Below are positions 17,097 through 25,443 of a stretch of 64,000 bases of DNA, one piece after another. The notes under the pieces are model-generated. The model had not been told where the DNA came from. It searched no databases and saw only the letters and a list, made by a program, of their open reading frames with translations. This DNA comes from Phycisphaerae bacterium (GTDB lineage Bacteria > Planctomycetota > Phycisphaerae > UBA1845 > Fen-1342), in the NCBI GenBank assembly GCA_017999985.1, contig JAGNKU010000003.1, positions 186,001-250,000 on the forward strand, read 5' to 3'. The stretch's first letter is position 1. Each line of letters starts with the position of its first letter. The position numbers and the translations under genes are program-made.

Positions 17097-18089
17097 CTAG
17101 GGGGTCCGCAGCTCCGACAGTTGCAGCGTGCCGTTCATGCCGGCCCGCAGTTCGCCGGCCGCGTTGTCCAGCTCGGCGTAGACCTCGAACGTCTCGCTGG
17201 CGGCGTCGAGCACGGCGGCGATGTGTGAAATGCGCACCACGACGGTAGCGCCGGTCTCGCGGACGTCCAGATGCAGCTCCTGCCCGAGGCGCACGCCGCG
17301 AAACAGCGTGGACGGCAGCAGGAATTTGGCCCGCAGGACGCGGTCATCGACGATTTCGATCGCCGGCGTGCCGCGCTCCACCAGCTCATTCTCATTGATG
17401 AGCACCCGCGCGACGCGTCCGGCGTACGGCGCCTTCAGCGTGCAGCCGCGCAGCTCGCCCTGCGCGAGGTCACACCTGGCCTGAGCCACGGCGACATCGC
17501 GCTCGGCCTTGCTCAGTTCCTTCGCGGCACTGGCGGACACCAGCTCGCACTCGGCTTGCGCGGTTTGCACATCGCGACGGGCATTCTCGAGGTCGACCAG
17601 CGAAGCGTGCCCGTCGTCGTGCAGGCGCTGGGTGGCGTTCAGGTTCGCCTTGGCCGCGGCCAGGACGGCATCGGCATGGCGTTGTCGCGTGTTGGCCTCG
17701 GTCAGCTTGCGGGCCTGGACAAGGTCCTGTTGGGCACCGGCCAGCTCCGCCTGTGCAATCTGCAGGTTGACGCGGTACGTCAGGTCTTCGAGTTGTACGA
17801 GGACTTCGTCGGCCTCGAAGCGCTCACCCAGTTCCTTCTTCACGGCGGCCACGCGCGCGGAGACCTCGGCGGAGAGAATCGCCTGGTGTTGGGGCGTGAG
17901 GATCGCCGTGACGATCCGCGCTGCGTCGGCGTGTGACGCGGCGCGCATCGTCGATGCGTCTTGACCGCGCGCTTGCACGGATTGTGCAGCGGACGGGACC
18001 AAGAGGGCCGCCAGGATTGCCGCGCTGCATATCAACGCCCACCCGAACCGTGCCCTGAGCGGGCGAGTGGCTTGCGACATTGCTGTCAT
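17097..18089 (-). CDS. HlyD/RND-type periplasmic adaptor (membrane fusion protein)
   Basis: About 330 residues. A signal or anchor helix (about residues 16-35) is followed by a first lipoyl half (ILSAEVSARVAAVKKELGER), a long coiled-coil hairpin (about 105-210, rich in Ala, Gln and Glu), a second lipoyl half (TLKAPYAGRVARVLINENE) and a beta-barrel domain (LGQELHLDVRETGATVVVRI). It should form the periplasmic sleeve linking an inner-membrane component to the TolC-like protein. It starts in an ATGA overlap with the upstream TolC-like gene, so the genes are translationally coupled. It is the second adaptor of the operon, and no ABC or RND pump is present. Confidence 0.88.
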   Translation of the reverse strand: MTAMSQATRPLRARFGWALICSAAILAALLVPSAAQSVQARGQDASTMRAASHADAARIVTAILTPQHQAILSAEVSARVAAVKKELGERFEADEVLVQLEDLTYRVNLQIAQAELAGAQQDLVQARKLTEANTRQRHADAVLAAAKANLNATQRLHDDGHASLVDLENARRDVQTAQAECELVSASAAKELSKAERDVAVAQARCDLAQGELRGCTLKAPYAGRVARVLINENELVERGTPAIEIVDDRVLRAKFLLPSTLFRGVRLGQELHLDVRETGATVVVRISHIAAVLDAASETFEVYAELDNAAGELRAGMNGTLQLSELRTP

Positions 18090-19588
18090 GACGCGCCTCC
18101 CTCAGCCGGCGGTGACAGCTGGAGCGCGTCCGGCAGCAGCGGCGGATTGAACTCGTCATCTCCCAGGTCATCGCCGGGGTCGCGGCCGAGCGTGTTGCGC
18201 AGCCGCGCCTGGGCAATGCGAAACTCGGCGTAGGCGGTCAGGTAGCGTGCGCGGGCCTTGAGGTAGCGCATGCGCTGATCCACCGTCTCGCCATCGTGTG
18301 ACTTGCCCTCGCTGGCGGTGGACTCCACGGCCGCGAGCAGGGCGCGGTGTTTGGCGGCGATGACGCCGGCGAGGCGGCATTGCGCGGCGGCTTCCGCGCA
18401 GTCGATGAGCGTCAGGTGCAGTTGCGTGAGGATGCCGACGGCCAGCGCCGTCCGCCGGCGCGCGACGAGCTCGGTCTGGAGGGTCAGCGCATGGTGCTGC
18501 ATGAGGTGCTGCGGGATGGCCAGCAGGTCCCACGCGGCGCGGAGGCCGAGCGTGTGCCACTGGTTGAAGACCAGGAAGCGATTGTCGTCGATGTCGAAGC
18601 GCCACGAGAGGTTGAGGTTCGGGAACAGCTGCGCGATGGCCACGTGGGCGTCCGCCCGGCTGATTTCCTCTTCGCGGTCCTTCTCGTAGAGCTCGGGCCG
18701 GTTGCGCAGGGCCTCGTCTTCCAGCGCGGCCACGTCCGTGTCGGGCGGGACCAGCGGCTGGTCGAGGTCGATCTCGGCCAGTTCGACGGTCGTCCCCGGC
18801 GCCAGGCCCATCAACGTGGCCAGCTCGGTGAGCGCCACCCGGTGAGCGCGCTGGTAGCGGCGCAGCTCTTCCTGCTGCTCCAGGAGCTTGGTCTCGTTCC
18901 GCAAACCGTCGATTTGCGAGATGGCCTGCTCCGCAATCTCTGCGCTGCTCAGCGCGATGCGAGTCTCGACTTCGGCGCCGATGCGTTCGGCCTCGCGCGC
19001 CGACTCGCGGGCGGTGACTGCCTGCCAGTACGCGCGCGTGACCTGCAGGGCGAGGTCCTGCTTCACCCGCCGGACGCGCTGCGCGGCGATCCACGCGCGG
19101 TCGGCCTGCTGCCGGGCGCGGAAGTACGAGATGCCGAAGTCCAGCAGGCTCCAGGTCATGGAGATATCGAAGGTGCGGGCGCTCTGGTCCGCCGAGAAGG
19201 ACGGCTCCAGCGACTGCTTGTGCCGCCGCAGGCTTTCCGAGCTGGCCGCGTCCAGCTCGGAGCGCCAACTGGACTCAGCGCCGGCGAGCAAAGACGGCAG
19301 GAGCTTCAGGAGCGATTGCGTGGAAAGCTCGTGCTGGAACTGACGCTCGTGCTCGGCGATCCACACCTCGATGTTGTGATTCAGCGCGCACTCCAGTGCA
19401 CTGCGCAGCGTGACCGATGGCGCGCTCTGCGGTGCGCGGGCCTGGTAGGCGGCGAGGTCCAGCGCGGCGTGGCGGGCGCGCAGTTCCTCGTGGCCGGGTT
19501 GCGTCGCGCAACCGGCCAGGACGGCCAGCGCCACCAGCGCTGCCAGACGTTGGCGGTGCGTGCTGCGGGTACGGGAATCAGACGTCAC
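18086..19588 (-). CDS. TolC-family outer membrane efflux lipoprotein
   Basis: About 500 residues. An Arg-rich n-region and hydrophobic stretch end in the lipobox LAGC (Cys about 27), so it is probably an outer-membrane lipoprotein. The rest has the two-fold repeated coiled-coil architecture of the OEP family: SALECALNHNIEVWIAEHE, TWSLLDFGISYFRARQQADR, ATLMGLAPGT, ALRNRPELYEKDREEEISRADA, AAWDLLAIPQHL, and a second helical set near the end. It should form the outer-membrane channel/tunnel of the export machine. Start: GTG 19588 gives a compact signal peptide; a GTG at 19645 is possible. First gene of the four-gene operon, divergent from the giant LEPR/DUF4347 protein. Confidence 0.85.
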   Translation of the reverse strand: MTSDSRTRSTHRQRLAALVALAVLAGCATQPGHEELRARHAALDLAAYQARAPQSAPSVTLRSALECALNHNIEVWIAEHERQFQHELSTQSLLKLLPSLLAGAESSWRSELDAASSESLRRHKQSLEPSFSADQSARTFDISMTWSLLDFGISYFRARQQADRAWIAAQRVRRVKQDLALQVTRAYWQAVTARESAREAERIGAEVETRIALSSAEIAEQAISQIDGLRNETKLLEQQEELRRYQRAHRVALTELATLMGLAPGTTVELAEIDLDQPLVPPDTDVAALEDEALRNRPELYEKDREEEISRADAHVAIAQLFPNLNLSWRFDIDDNRFLVFNQWHTLGLRAAWDLLAIPQHLMQHHALTLQTELVARRRTALAVGILTQLHLTLIDCAEAAAQCRLAGVIAAKHRALLAAVESTASEGKSHDGETVDQRMRYLKARARYLTAYAEFRIAQARLRNTLGRDPGDDLGDDEFNPPLLPDALQLSPPAEGGAS

Positions 19589-19913
19589 GTTGATGCTTTC
19601 AGTCCATGCTACCGATCTTGCATTGCTCCACGAGGCAACCGCCACGCCCCCAAGTCAAAGCGTTTATCGGCACTGGCCGCGCGCATGGTGAACGCCGGCC
19701 CAGCGGATGGCCGGCGGGGCGGGGGCGGGCGAAACATTACCGGAACCAACGGCCGGAATTGCCAGTGGCGCGCAAGGTTGGGCGTGGGCCGCCGGAGTAC
19801 GCACCCGCCGGTCAGCCTCACAGCGCAAATGCACGATGAAGAAGGTAGCGGGCTTCGCGCGGGGCCAGTGGTCCGATAAGTCATCCGCCCCAGTTTGCGC
19901 GATCCCGAACGCG

Positions 19914-22900
19914 ATGAAGTGGCACAACCCGCCAGCCGCGAACCCTACCCCGCCAGAGGGCCGGTCCATCCTGCCGTGGACGCTCATGCGCCTGGAAGAG
20001 CGGATCGTGCTCGAGGGCAGCGGTGCCCCCGAGGGCGCGTGTGCTGCGCACATCGACGCTGTTGCTGAGCCCGCCGATGCGGTTCCACCAGATGCCTTGC
20101 ACGCCGTGCAGCATGCCATCGAGCACGCCCTGGGGGTCGCCCTGGACACGGATGGCCGCGCCTGCGGGGCGGAGCGCGTGTTGGCGGTCTCATCGGATGT
20201 CGAGGACGCGCACACGTTGCTCACCGCCGCTACCCCCGATGTGCACGGGGTCGTCTTCGATGCGCAGGCCACGACGCTCGCGGGGCTGCTCGCGCGAATC
20301 CGCGCGGAACTAAATGGGCAGGCCGCGGACAGTATTGCCCTCGCCACCCATGGGGACGTGGTGGGCGGCTTCCAATTGGTCGCGGGCCACCCGGTGAACC
20401 TCGAGACGATTCACCACCCGGAGATGCGGGCATTCTGGGAGGGGCTGGCTGAGCTGGTTCACCCGGGCGGCCGGATCGACGTGCTGGCGTGCGACGCGGC
20501 GGCGGGGCTGCACGGGCAGGTGTTGATGGCGGCGCTGGAGCAGGTGACCGGCGTAGATATCGCGGCGTCCGTGGATGCGACGGGGGCGCCGGGGCGCGGC
20601 GGCGACTGGGTGCTCGAAACCGACGGCGTGGACGTCGGGTGCCTGTACTTCGTCCCAACGCACTTGGCGAGGTTCACGGAGCTGCTCGCGGGTCCCACGA
20701 TCGCGGACACGAACCCCAGTCACACGGTCGTCGGCGGTTCTGGCCCCGTGGTGCTGGACCCGGGCATTACCGTAGGCGACGGTGGGGGCGGCCTGCTGCT
20801 GGGTGCCGCCGTGCGCATCAAGAGTGGGTTTGTGCCGGGCGAGGACTGGCTGTCGCTGGACGCCGATCTGGCTTCGAGCTCGATGGTCACCTGGTCCTAC
20901 GACGCGGCGACCGGCGTGCTGACGATCGCGGGAGACAACTCGGCCACGGCGTACCAGGCGCTGCTGCGGACGGTCACGTACGAGAACACGAGCACGACGC
21001 CGAGCACGACGCCGCGCGAGTTCATGTTCGTGATCGGCGACACGTTCGACACGTACCGGTACCTGACTTCCAACGGCCACTACTACCAGTTGGGCGATCC
21101 GCCCGGGCCGGCGACGATCACGTGGGCGGCCGCGCAGGCGGACGCCGGCGCACGAACGCTGTTTGGCCTGCAGGGGTACCTGGCGACGATCACATCGGGC
21201 GCCGAGAACTCACTGGCCGCGATACTGGTGCCGGCGATGCCGGTGAACAAGGAAGCGTGGCTGGGCGGTAGCGACGTGGCTGCGGATGGGGTGTGGACCT
21301 GGGTCACGGGTCCGGAGGCCGGCACGCAGTTCTGGCAGGGCGACGGCACTGGTTCGGCCGTCAACGGCATGTACACGCACTGGAACGTACCGACGTACCC
21401 AAACGTGGCCGGCGCCAGCCAATTGACGATTGTGCGTTCGAGCGCATGGTGGCACGACGCGGCGGACGGCATGGCCCACGACTATTTCATCGTCGAATAT
21501 GGCGGGCTGGCATCAGACACCGAGGGGCAGCTCGCGGCGTGCATCACCGTCGATGTCGTTGCGCCCAATCACGCACCGGTGCTCGACAACACCGGGCTGA
21601 TGCGCCTGACCGCAATCAACGAGGACCACGTCACCAACGCCGGCACCAGTGTGGCGAGCATCATCGCATCCGCCGGCGGCGACCGGATCACGGACTACAA
21701 CGTCGATCCGGAGGGCATCGCGTTGACGGGGATCGACACGACGCACGGGAGCTGGCAGTACTCGATCGATGGTGGCGCGACCTGGCACACGGTCGGTGCC
21801 GTGGGCGAGGACCATGCACTCTTGTTGCGCTCGACCGACCTGCTGCGCTTTCGGCCTCATGCGGACTGGAACGGCACGGTTGCCGCCGGAGTGGCGTTCC
21901 GTGCCTGGGATCAGTCCGCCGGCTCAGCGGGCGGTTTTTCCGATGTGACCACGAACGGCGGCCAGACGGCCTTCAGCACGGCCAGCGAGACGGCCAGTAT
22001 CGCGGTGAACGCGGTCAATGATGCGCCGGTGCTGGATAGCTCCAGCCCGCTGCACCTGACCGACCTGGATGAGGACGCGGTCGGCAACGGCGGCATGACC
22101 GTCGCCGACTTGCTGAATTCCACGGGCGGCAACCGGATCACCGACGTGGACGCGGGCGCGCTGCGCGGCATCGCGGTGATCGGTCTGGATGCCGCGTACG
22201 GCACATGGCAGTATTCGCTCGACGGGGGTCTGACGTGGCTGAACATCGGCGCTGTGTCGTCGAACCACGCGCTGTTGCTGCGCACGACCGACCTGCTGCG
22301 CTTCCAGCCGGCAGCCGACTGGAACGGGGTGCTCGATCCGGCGCTGGCGCTGCGGGCCTGGGACCAGACCAGCGGCGTCGCGGGCGGCTACGCGGATGCG
22401 AGCATCACCGGCGGCACCACCCCGTTCAGCGCCGCCGCGGTTGGGGCTGACCTGCTCGTGCACGCGGTGAACGACGCGCCGCACGTCGCGCATCCGCTGG
22501 TCGATCAGCACGTCGGTGATGACGCCGCGTTCAGTTTTGGTTTGGCCGTCGATGCGTTCCGCGATGTGGACGCCGGCGACATTCTGACCTATACCGCGAC
22601 GCTGGCCGACGGCAGCGCGCTGCCCGAATGGTTGACGTTCGATTCCGCGACGCGCACGTTCTCCGGGCAGCCTGGCCCGGGGGCAGTTGGCATCTGGAGC
22701 GTCCGGGTGATCGCCACGGACGGGCATGGCGAATCCGCGGCCGATGTCTTCGACATCGTGGTGGCCCACGTCAATCATGCCCCGACGCTGGTCCAGCCAC
22801 TCGTGGACCAGAGCGTGACGGCGGGAACGCCGCTGGCGTACCAGCTACCGCCCGATGCGTTCCACGACGTGGACGCGGGCGACACGCTGACGTATCGCGC

Positions 22901-24191
22901 GACGCTGACGGACGGAGGCGCGTTGCCGGCGTGGCTGGTGTTCGACAGCACGACACGTACGTTCCAAGGTACGCCGCACGCGATGGATGCCGGCGTGTAC
23001 CAGGTGCTCGTGACCGTGGAGGACGGGCAGGGCGGGGCGGTTACAGGTGCGTTTGTCATCACGGTGGCGCGAACCGCGCCGGTGGAGCCGTTCGACCCGA
23101 CTGATCCGCCGGGGGCGGACACGCCGGTCAAGCCGCCGGCGCACAACTCCGGCGGCCGTGACACGACTCCGCGCGGGTCGAATTCGTCCGGACCGTCTGG
23201 AGGCACAACGACGGCGGGTGGGACGACGAGCGGTGCGGAGCATGCGGGCGGCGGTCCGGCGGCCGCGGACCCCGGCGGCGCCGGCGACGCGACCAGTACT
23301 TGGGACGCTGACGCGCCGGCCGCGAGTGGTGACAGCGCACCCGGAAGCGCGGGCGATGGTCCGCATGCCGTTGGCGCGGCCCCGGTCGCGGACATGCCGG
23401 CCGCCGGGGCATCGGGGACGGCCGCGGCCGGCCGCGTGGACGATGAGCACGAGGCTGACGACGCGTGGTATCGGCGTCGGCTGGAAGAACCGGAGTGGGC
23501 CAGCGCGCAGCAGGCCGCGGACATGCAAAGTGCCATTCTGAGCGGCGAGCTGTTCGACGATGCCGCGCAGCCGGCAGAGTTCCGCGCGGCCTGGGACACG
23601 ATCCTGGGTGCCTTGGCGGACAGCAGCGTGGAATTGACCGCGTACCTCCAGTCGGCGTTTCGCACGGTAACCGAGGCGGCGCATCTGTATCAGGCGTCCG
23701 AGCAGGCGCTGGCCACCCTGATGGACGAGCTGGCGCTGGCGGATGGGATGAACGCGCGCGGCCACCTGGACGAGTTGCTGGCCGCCGCCGGTGAGGCCCG
23801 CACGCTGGTGCGCGTGACCAGCAGCGAGCTGCAGGCGGTGATCATGGCGGCGGCGGAGGCGGGGCGGCAGGGCAGCTTCGACCGTGTGCTCGATGACGTC
23901 ATCGGCGCGGCGCTGCACCGCCTGATCACGGCGAACGAGCGGCTGTTCATCGAAACACAGGCGGTCGCCGCGGCGACGGCAGTGCTGCACGAAGCCCGCG
24001 TGCACGGTGAACGGGAGATCGATGCCGACGTACTGCCGATCGAGCTGGCCGAATCGCGCGTGGCGGCCGAGTCCGCGTTCAGAGAGATTCGCAAGAGCTG
24101 GGACCGGGTGGCGGAAGACGCGTTCGCCGCATTCGTGGCGCAGCTCGTCGCCCAGCACGGCACGCAGGCCCAGGGTCCCGCGGCGCAGTGA
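19914..24191 (+). CDS. Large surface protein: LEPR-like N-terminus, DUF4347, C-type lectin-like, cadherin/Ig-like repeats
   Basis: About 1425 residues. MRLEERIVLEGSG (about 25-37) resembles the LEPR-XLL motif found at the start of very large planctomycete proteins, thought to be a sorting signal. DUF4347 follows (about 90-255; IALATHGDVVGGFQLV, IDVLACDAAAG). A C-type-lectin-like domain lies at about 380-533 (YLATITSGAENS, WLGGSD). Two cadherin-like repeats start near 551 and 702 (NHAPVLDNTG, NDAPVLDSSS) and two He_PIG-type Ig repeats near 853 and 955. A Gly/Pro/Thr-rich linker (1055-1176) leads to an alpha-helical C-terminus. It is likely exported and adhesive. It is divergent from the TolC/HlyD/M50 operon, a plausible exporter for it. 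Start uncertain: ATG 19914 chosen, 19836 and 19707 in frame; the 325-bp divergent gap shows no clear ribosome-binding or riboswitch signal. Confidence 0.8.
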   Translation: MKWHNPPAANPTPPEGRSILPWTLMRLEERIVLEGSGAPEGACAAHIDAVAEPADAVPPDALHAVQHAIEHALGVALDTDGRACGAERVLAVSSDVEDAHTLLTAATPDVHGVVFDAQATTLAGLLARIRAELNGQAADSIALATHGDVVGGFQLVAGHPVNLETIHHPEMRAFWEGLAELVHPGGRIDVLACDAAAGLHGQVLMAALEQVTGVDIAASVDATGAPGRGGDWVLETDGVDVGCLYFVPTHLARFTELLAGPTIADTNPSHTVVGGSGPVVLDPGITVGDGGGGLLLGAAVRIKSGFVPGEDWLSLDADLASSSMVTWSYDAATGVLTIAGDNSATAYQALLRTVTYENTSTTPSTTPREFMFVIGDTFDTYRYLTSNGHYYQLGDPPGPATITWAAAQADAGARTLFGLQGYLATITSGAENSLAAILVPAMPVNKEAWLGGSDVAADGVWTWVTGPEAGTQFWQGDGTGSAVNGMYTHWNVPTYPNVAGASQLTIVRSSAWWHDAADGMAHDYFIVEYGGLASDTEGQLAACITVDVVAPNHAPVLDNTGLMRLTAINEDHVTNAGTSVASIIASAGGDRITDYNVDPEGIALTGIDTTHGSWQYSIDGGATWHTVGAVGEDHALLLRSTDLLRFRPHADWNGTVAAGVAFRAWDQSAGSAGGFSDVTTNGGQTAFSTASETASIAVNAVNDAPVLDSSSPLHLTDLDEDAVGNGGMTVADLLNSTGGNRITDVDAGALRGIAVIGLDAAYGTWQYSLDGGLTWLNIGAVSSNHALLLRTTDLLRFQPAADWNGVLDPALALRAWDQTSGVAGGYADASITGGTTPFSAAAVGADLLVHAVNDAPHVAHPLVDQHVGDDAAFSFGLAVDAFRDVDAGDILTYTATLADGSALPEWLTFDSATRTFSGQPGPGAVGIWSVRVIATDGHGESAADVFDIVVAHVNHAPTLVQPLVDQSVTAGTPLAYQLPPDAFHDVDAGDTLTYRATLTDGGALPAWLVFDSTTRTFQGTPHAMDAGVYQVLVTVEDGQGGAVTGAFVITVARTAPVEPFDPTDPPGADTPVKPPAHNSGGRDTTPRGSNSSGPSGGTTTAGGTTSGAEHAGGGPAAADPGGAGDATSTWDADAPAASGDSAPGSAGDGPHAVGAAPVADMPAAGASGTAAAGRVDDEHEADDAWYRRRLEEPEWASAQQAADMQSAILSGELFDDAAQPAEFRAAWDTILGALADSSVELTAYLQSAFRTVTEAAHLYQASEQALATLMDELALADGMNARGHLDELLAAAGEARTLVRVTSSELQAVIMAAAEAGRQGSFDRVLDDVIGAALHRLITANERLFIETQAVAAATAVLHEARVHGEREIDADVLPIELAESRVAAESAFREIRKSWDRVAEDAFAAFVAQLVAQHGTQAQGPAAQ

Positions 24192-24290
24192 AGGGCGGAA
24201 AGGGAACAGGGAACAGGGAACGGGGAACAGAGAAGGCACGGAGGCACGCAGGCACGAAGGTAGGAAGGGGGAACGGAGAAGGTGCCACGG
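24192..24290. repeat. Low-complexity purine-rich repeats (GGGAACA and GGCACG units)
   Basis: Directly after the large surface-protein gene come about four copies of a GGGAACA-like heptamer (24199-24232), then three GGCACG/GGCACGA-type units (24235-24260). The second part recalls the GAGGCACAGAG family of intergenic repeats also present near 49.1 kb. No gene is visible. This is the first part of a 600-bp repeat-rich spacer. Confidence 0.6.
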
Positions 24291-24320
24291 CGCGGACGGG
24301 AGCCGACGCAGCCGGGCAGT

Positions 24321-24436
24321 CAGAACCCCGGGCGCGAGCGAGGGCCGCGCGCAGCGCGCTCCCAGTCAGGCCCCGAGCGCGGGTCAGGGCCGCGCGCAGC
24401 GCGCCGCGAATCAGAGCCCCGAGCGCGAGCGAGCGG
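24321..24436. repeat. GC-rich ~46-bp direct repeat, about 2.5 copies
   Basis: Units begin at 24321, 24367 and 24412 (third partial). Each opens with CAG-A/G-CCCCG and contains GGGCCGCGCGCAGCGCGC, whose core GCGCGC-A-GCGCGC is self-complementary. It would give arginine- and alanine-rich junk peptides in several frames and shows no conserved reading frame. Confidence 0.7.
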
Positions 24437-24442
24437 GTCCGC

Positions 24443-24570
24443 AGCCCCGCAGGGGCGTCTGTCGGTAGCCCAGGGCGCAGCCATGGGACCGCGGCGACAC
24501 CCAGCTACCTCTTCTCTTCCTGAGCCCCGCAGGGGCGCTGGAGCATCGCAGGGCATGGCTGCGTCCCAAC
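24443..24570. repeat. Two copies of an AGCCCCGCAGGGGCG palindromic repeat
   Basis: The hairpin GCCCC-GCA-GGGGC occurs at 24444-24456 and 24524-24536, each with G/C-rich downstream sequence (GTAGCCCAGGGCGCAGCC after the first). Similar AGCCCCG...GGGGCG / CCCAGGG modules recur between genes in many planctomycete genomes (from memory, not checked). The second copy ends about 220 bp before the small hypothetical gene; the remaining bases to 24791 show nothing recognisable. Confidence 0.65.
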
Positions 24571-24791
24571 GCCGGGCCGTTCGATAGTCGGCGGCGTGTT
24601 GTGATCCGGCGGCGGCCGCGGGAGGATGGCGATATATATCCGTGGCACGCCGGCGGTTGAACTCGGGTCCAACGCGGCATTTTGTGGAAGTTCTACAGCG
24701 CGTGGTTGTTCCGGTGCCGCACTGGCCTCAGTGACTTGACGAACCGGAACTGTGGCGCGGAGCGCCGGCAGGCCGCATCGGAGCGAATGCA

Positions 24792-25259
24792 ATGTCCAGG
24801 CCATCGTACAAGAGCGAGTGGACGGAACACGATTTCGACAGCCTGTCGTGGCACGACAACCGTGTTCATGGGATGCGCATCTGCAATCCGAAGGATGCGT
24901 ATGACTTCGATCTGCTGCTCGACATCGATTACATTCTCGACTGGATCAAAACGGGAGACGGCCGACTTCTTCAGTTCGTGGTGGCACCCGCGGTACTGAC
25001 CTTTCACGGAGTGGACAAGCTGCTGATTGATGTCAGTCTGTCGTACAAGGAGGAGTTTACAATCGATGAGATTCGGCGGTCAGACGTCGGAGCAGGGTCA
25101 AAACACAAGGCGGGTTCACGCGGTTGGCACATCGCCCTGCAATCCATCGTCGGCCGCCGAAACAGAATCTGCTTCGAGGCACAGGGATTCACGCAGCGAC
25201 TCACGAAGGGACCCAGGGGTCCGAGCACGAACCAGTCGCTTGAAGACGAGGTGCGCTGA
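24792..25259 (+). CDS. Small hypothetical protein
   Basis: About 155 residues, with no family I can name with confidence. The N-terminal half reads like a folded small domain: LSWHDNRVHGMRI, then acidic DAYDFDLLLDIDYILDWI, then GRLLQFVVAPAVLTFHGV and LLIDVSLSYKEEFTIDEI. A beta-rich repeat with tryptophan and histidine is typical of many single-domain proteins of unknown function found singly in planctomycetes. The C-terminal 30 residues are polar. No signal peptide or membrane helix is present, so it is probably cytoplasmic. It stands alone, flanked by repeats on both sides, and its base composition (AT-richer than its neighbours) hints at acquisition. The start ATG 24792 has no strong ribosome-binding site. 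Confidence 0.65.
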   Translation: MSRPSYKSEWTEHDFDSLSWHDNRVHGMRICNPKDAYDFDLLLDIDYILDWIKTGDGRLLQFVVAPAVLTFHGVDKLLIDVSLSYKEEFTIDEIRRSDVGAGSKHKAGSRGWHIALQSIVGRRNRICFEAQGFTQRLTKGPRGPSTNQSLEDEVR

Positions 25260-25331
25260 CCCGCGCTGGATAGTGGACAGGACGGGACAGCCGCTGATAT
25301 AGACGATCTATACCGGGCCGTGCCATCAGCC

Positions 25332-25379
25332 CACCGGCGGGACGCCGGTGCCACAGGGAGCGAAGCTGGAGCTTCGCTC
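25332..25379. repeat. REP-like double hairpin in a convergent gap
   Basis: Two adjacent perfect hairpins: CACCGGCG-GGA-CGCCGGTG at 25332-25350 and GAGCGAAGCT-GG-AGCTTCGCTC at 25358-25379. They lie between the convergent genes ending at 25259 and 25444, the same placement as the array at 13.4 kb. The GAAGCT/AGCTTC core is shared in style with that array (AAGCTCCGCTT). Possible terminator or REP element; the rest of this gap holds nothing else. Confidence 0.8.
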
Positions 25380-25443
25380 TCCCCAGCTCAGCGGGAGCTT
25401 TGCCCTCTCGAGTGCGTGCTTCCTCTTGTGGGCGGCGGCCGCG

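Noticed and set aside
19589-19913. Cyclic di-GMP riboswitch before the large surface-protein gene
   Set aside because: GGCGCGCAAGG and nearby G-rich blocks recall the aptamer, but the required core order is not present.
22845-24239. Minus-strand frame opposite the end of the DUF4347 protein
   Set aside because: The plus-strand frame continues through conserved Ig-like repeats; the opposite frame lacks any recognisable motif.
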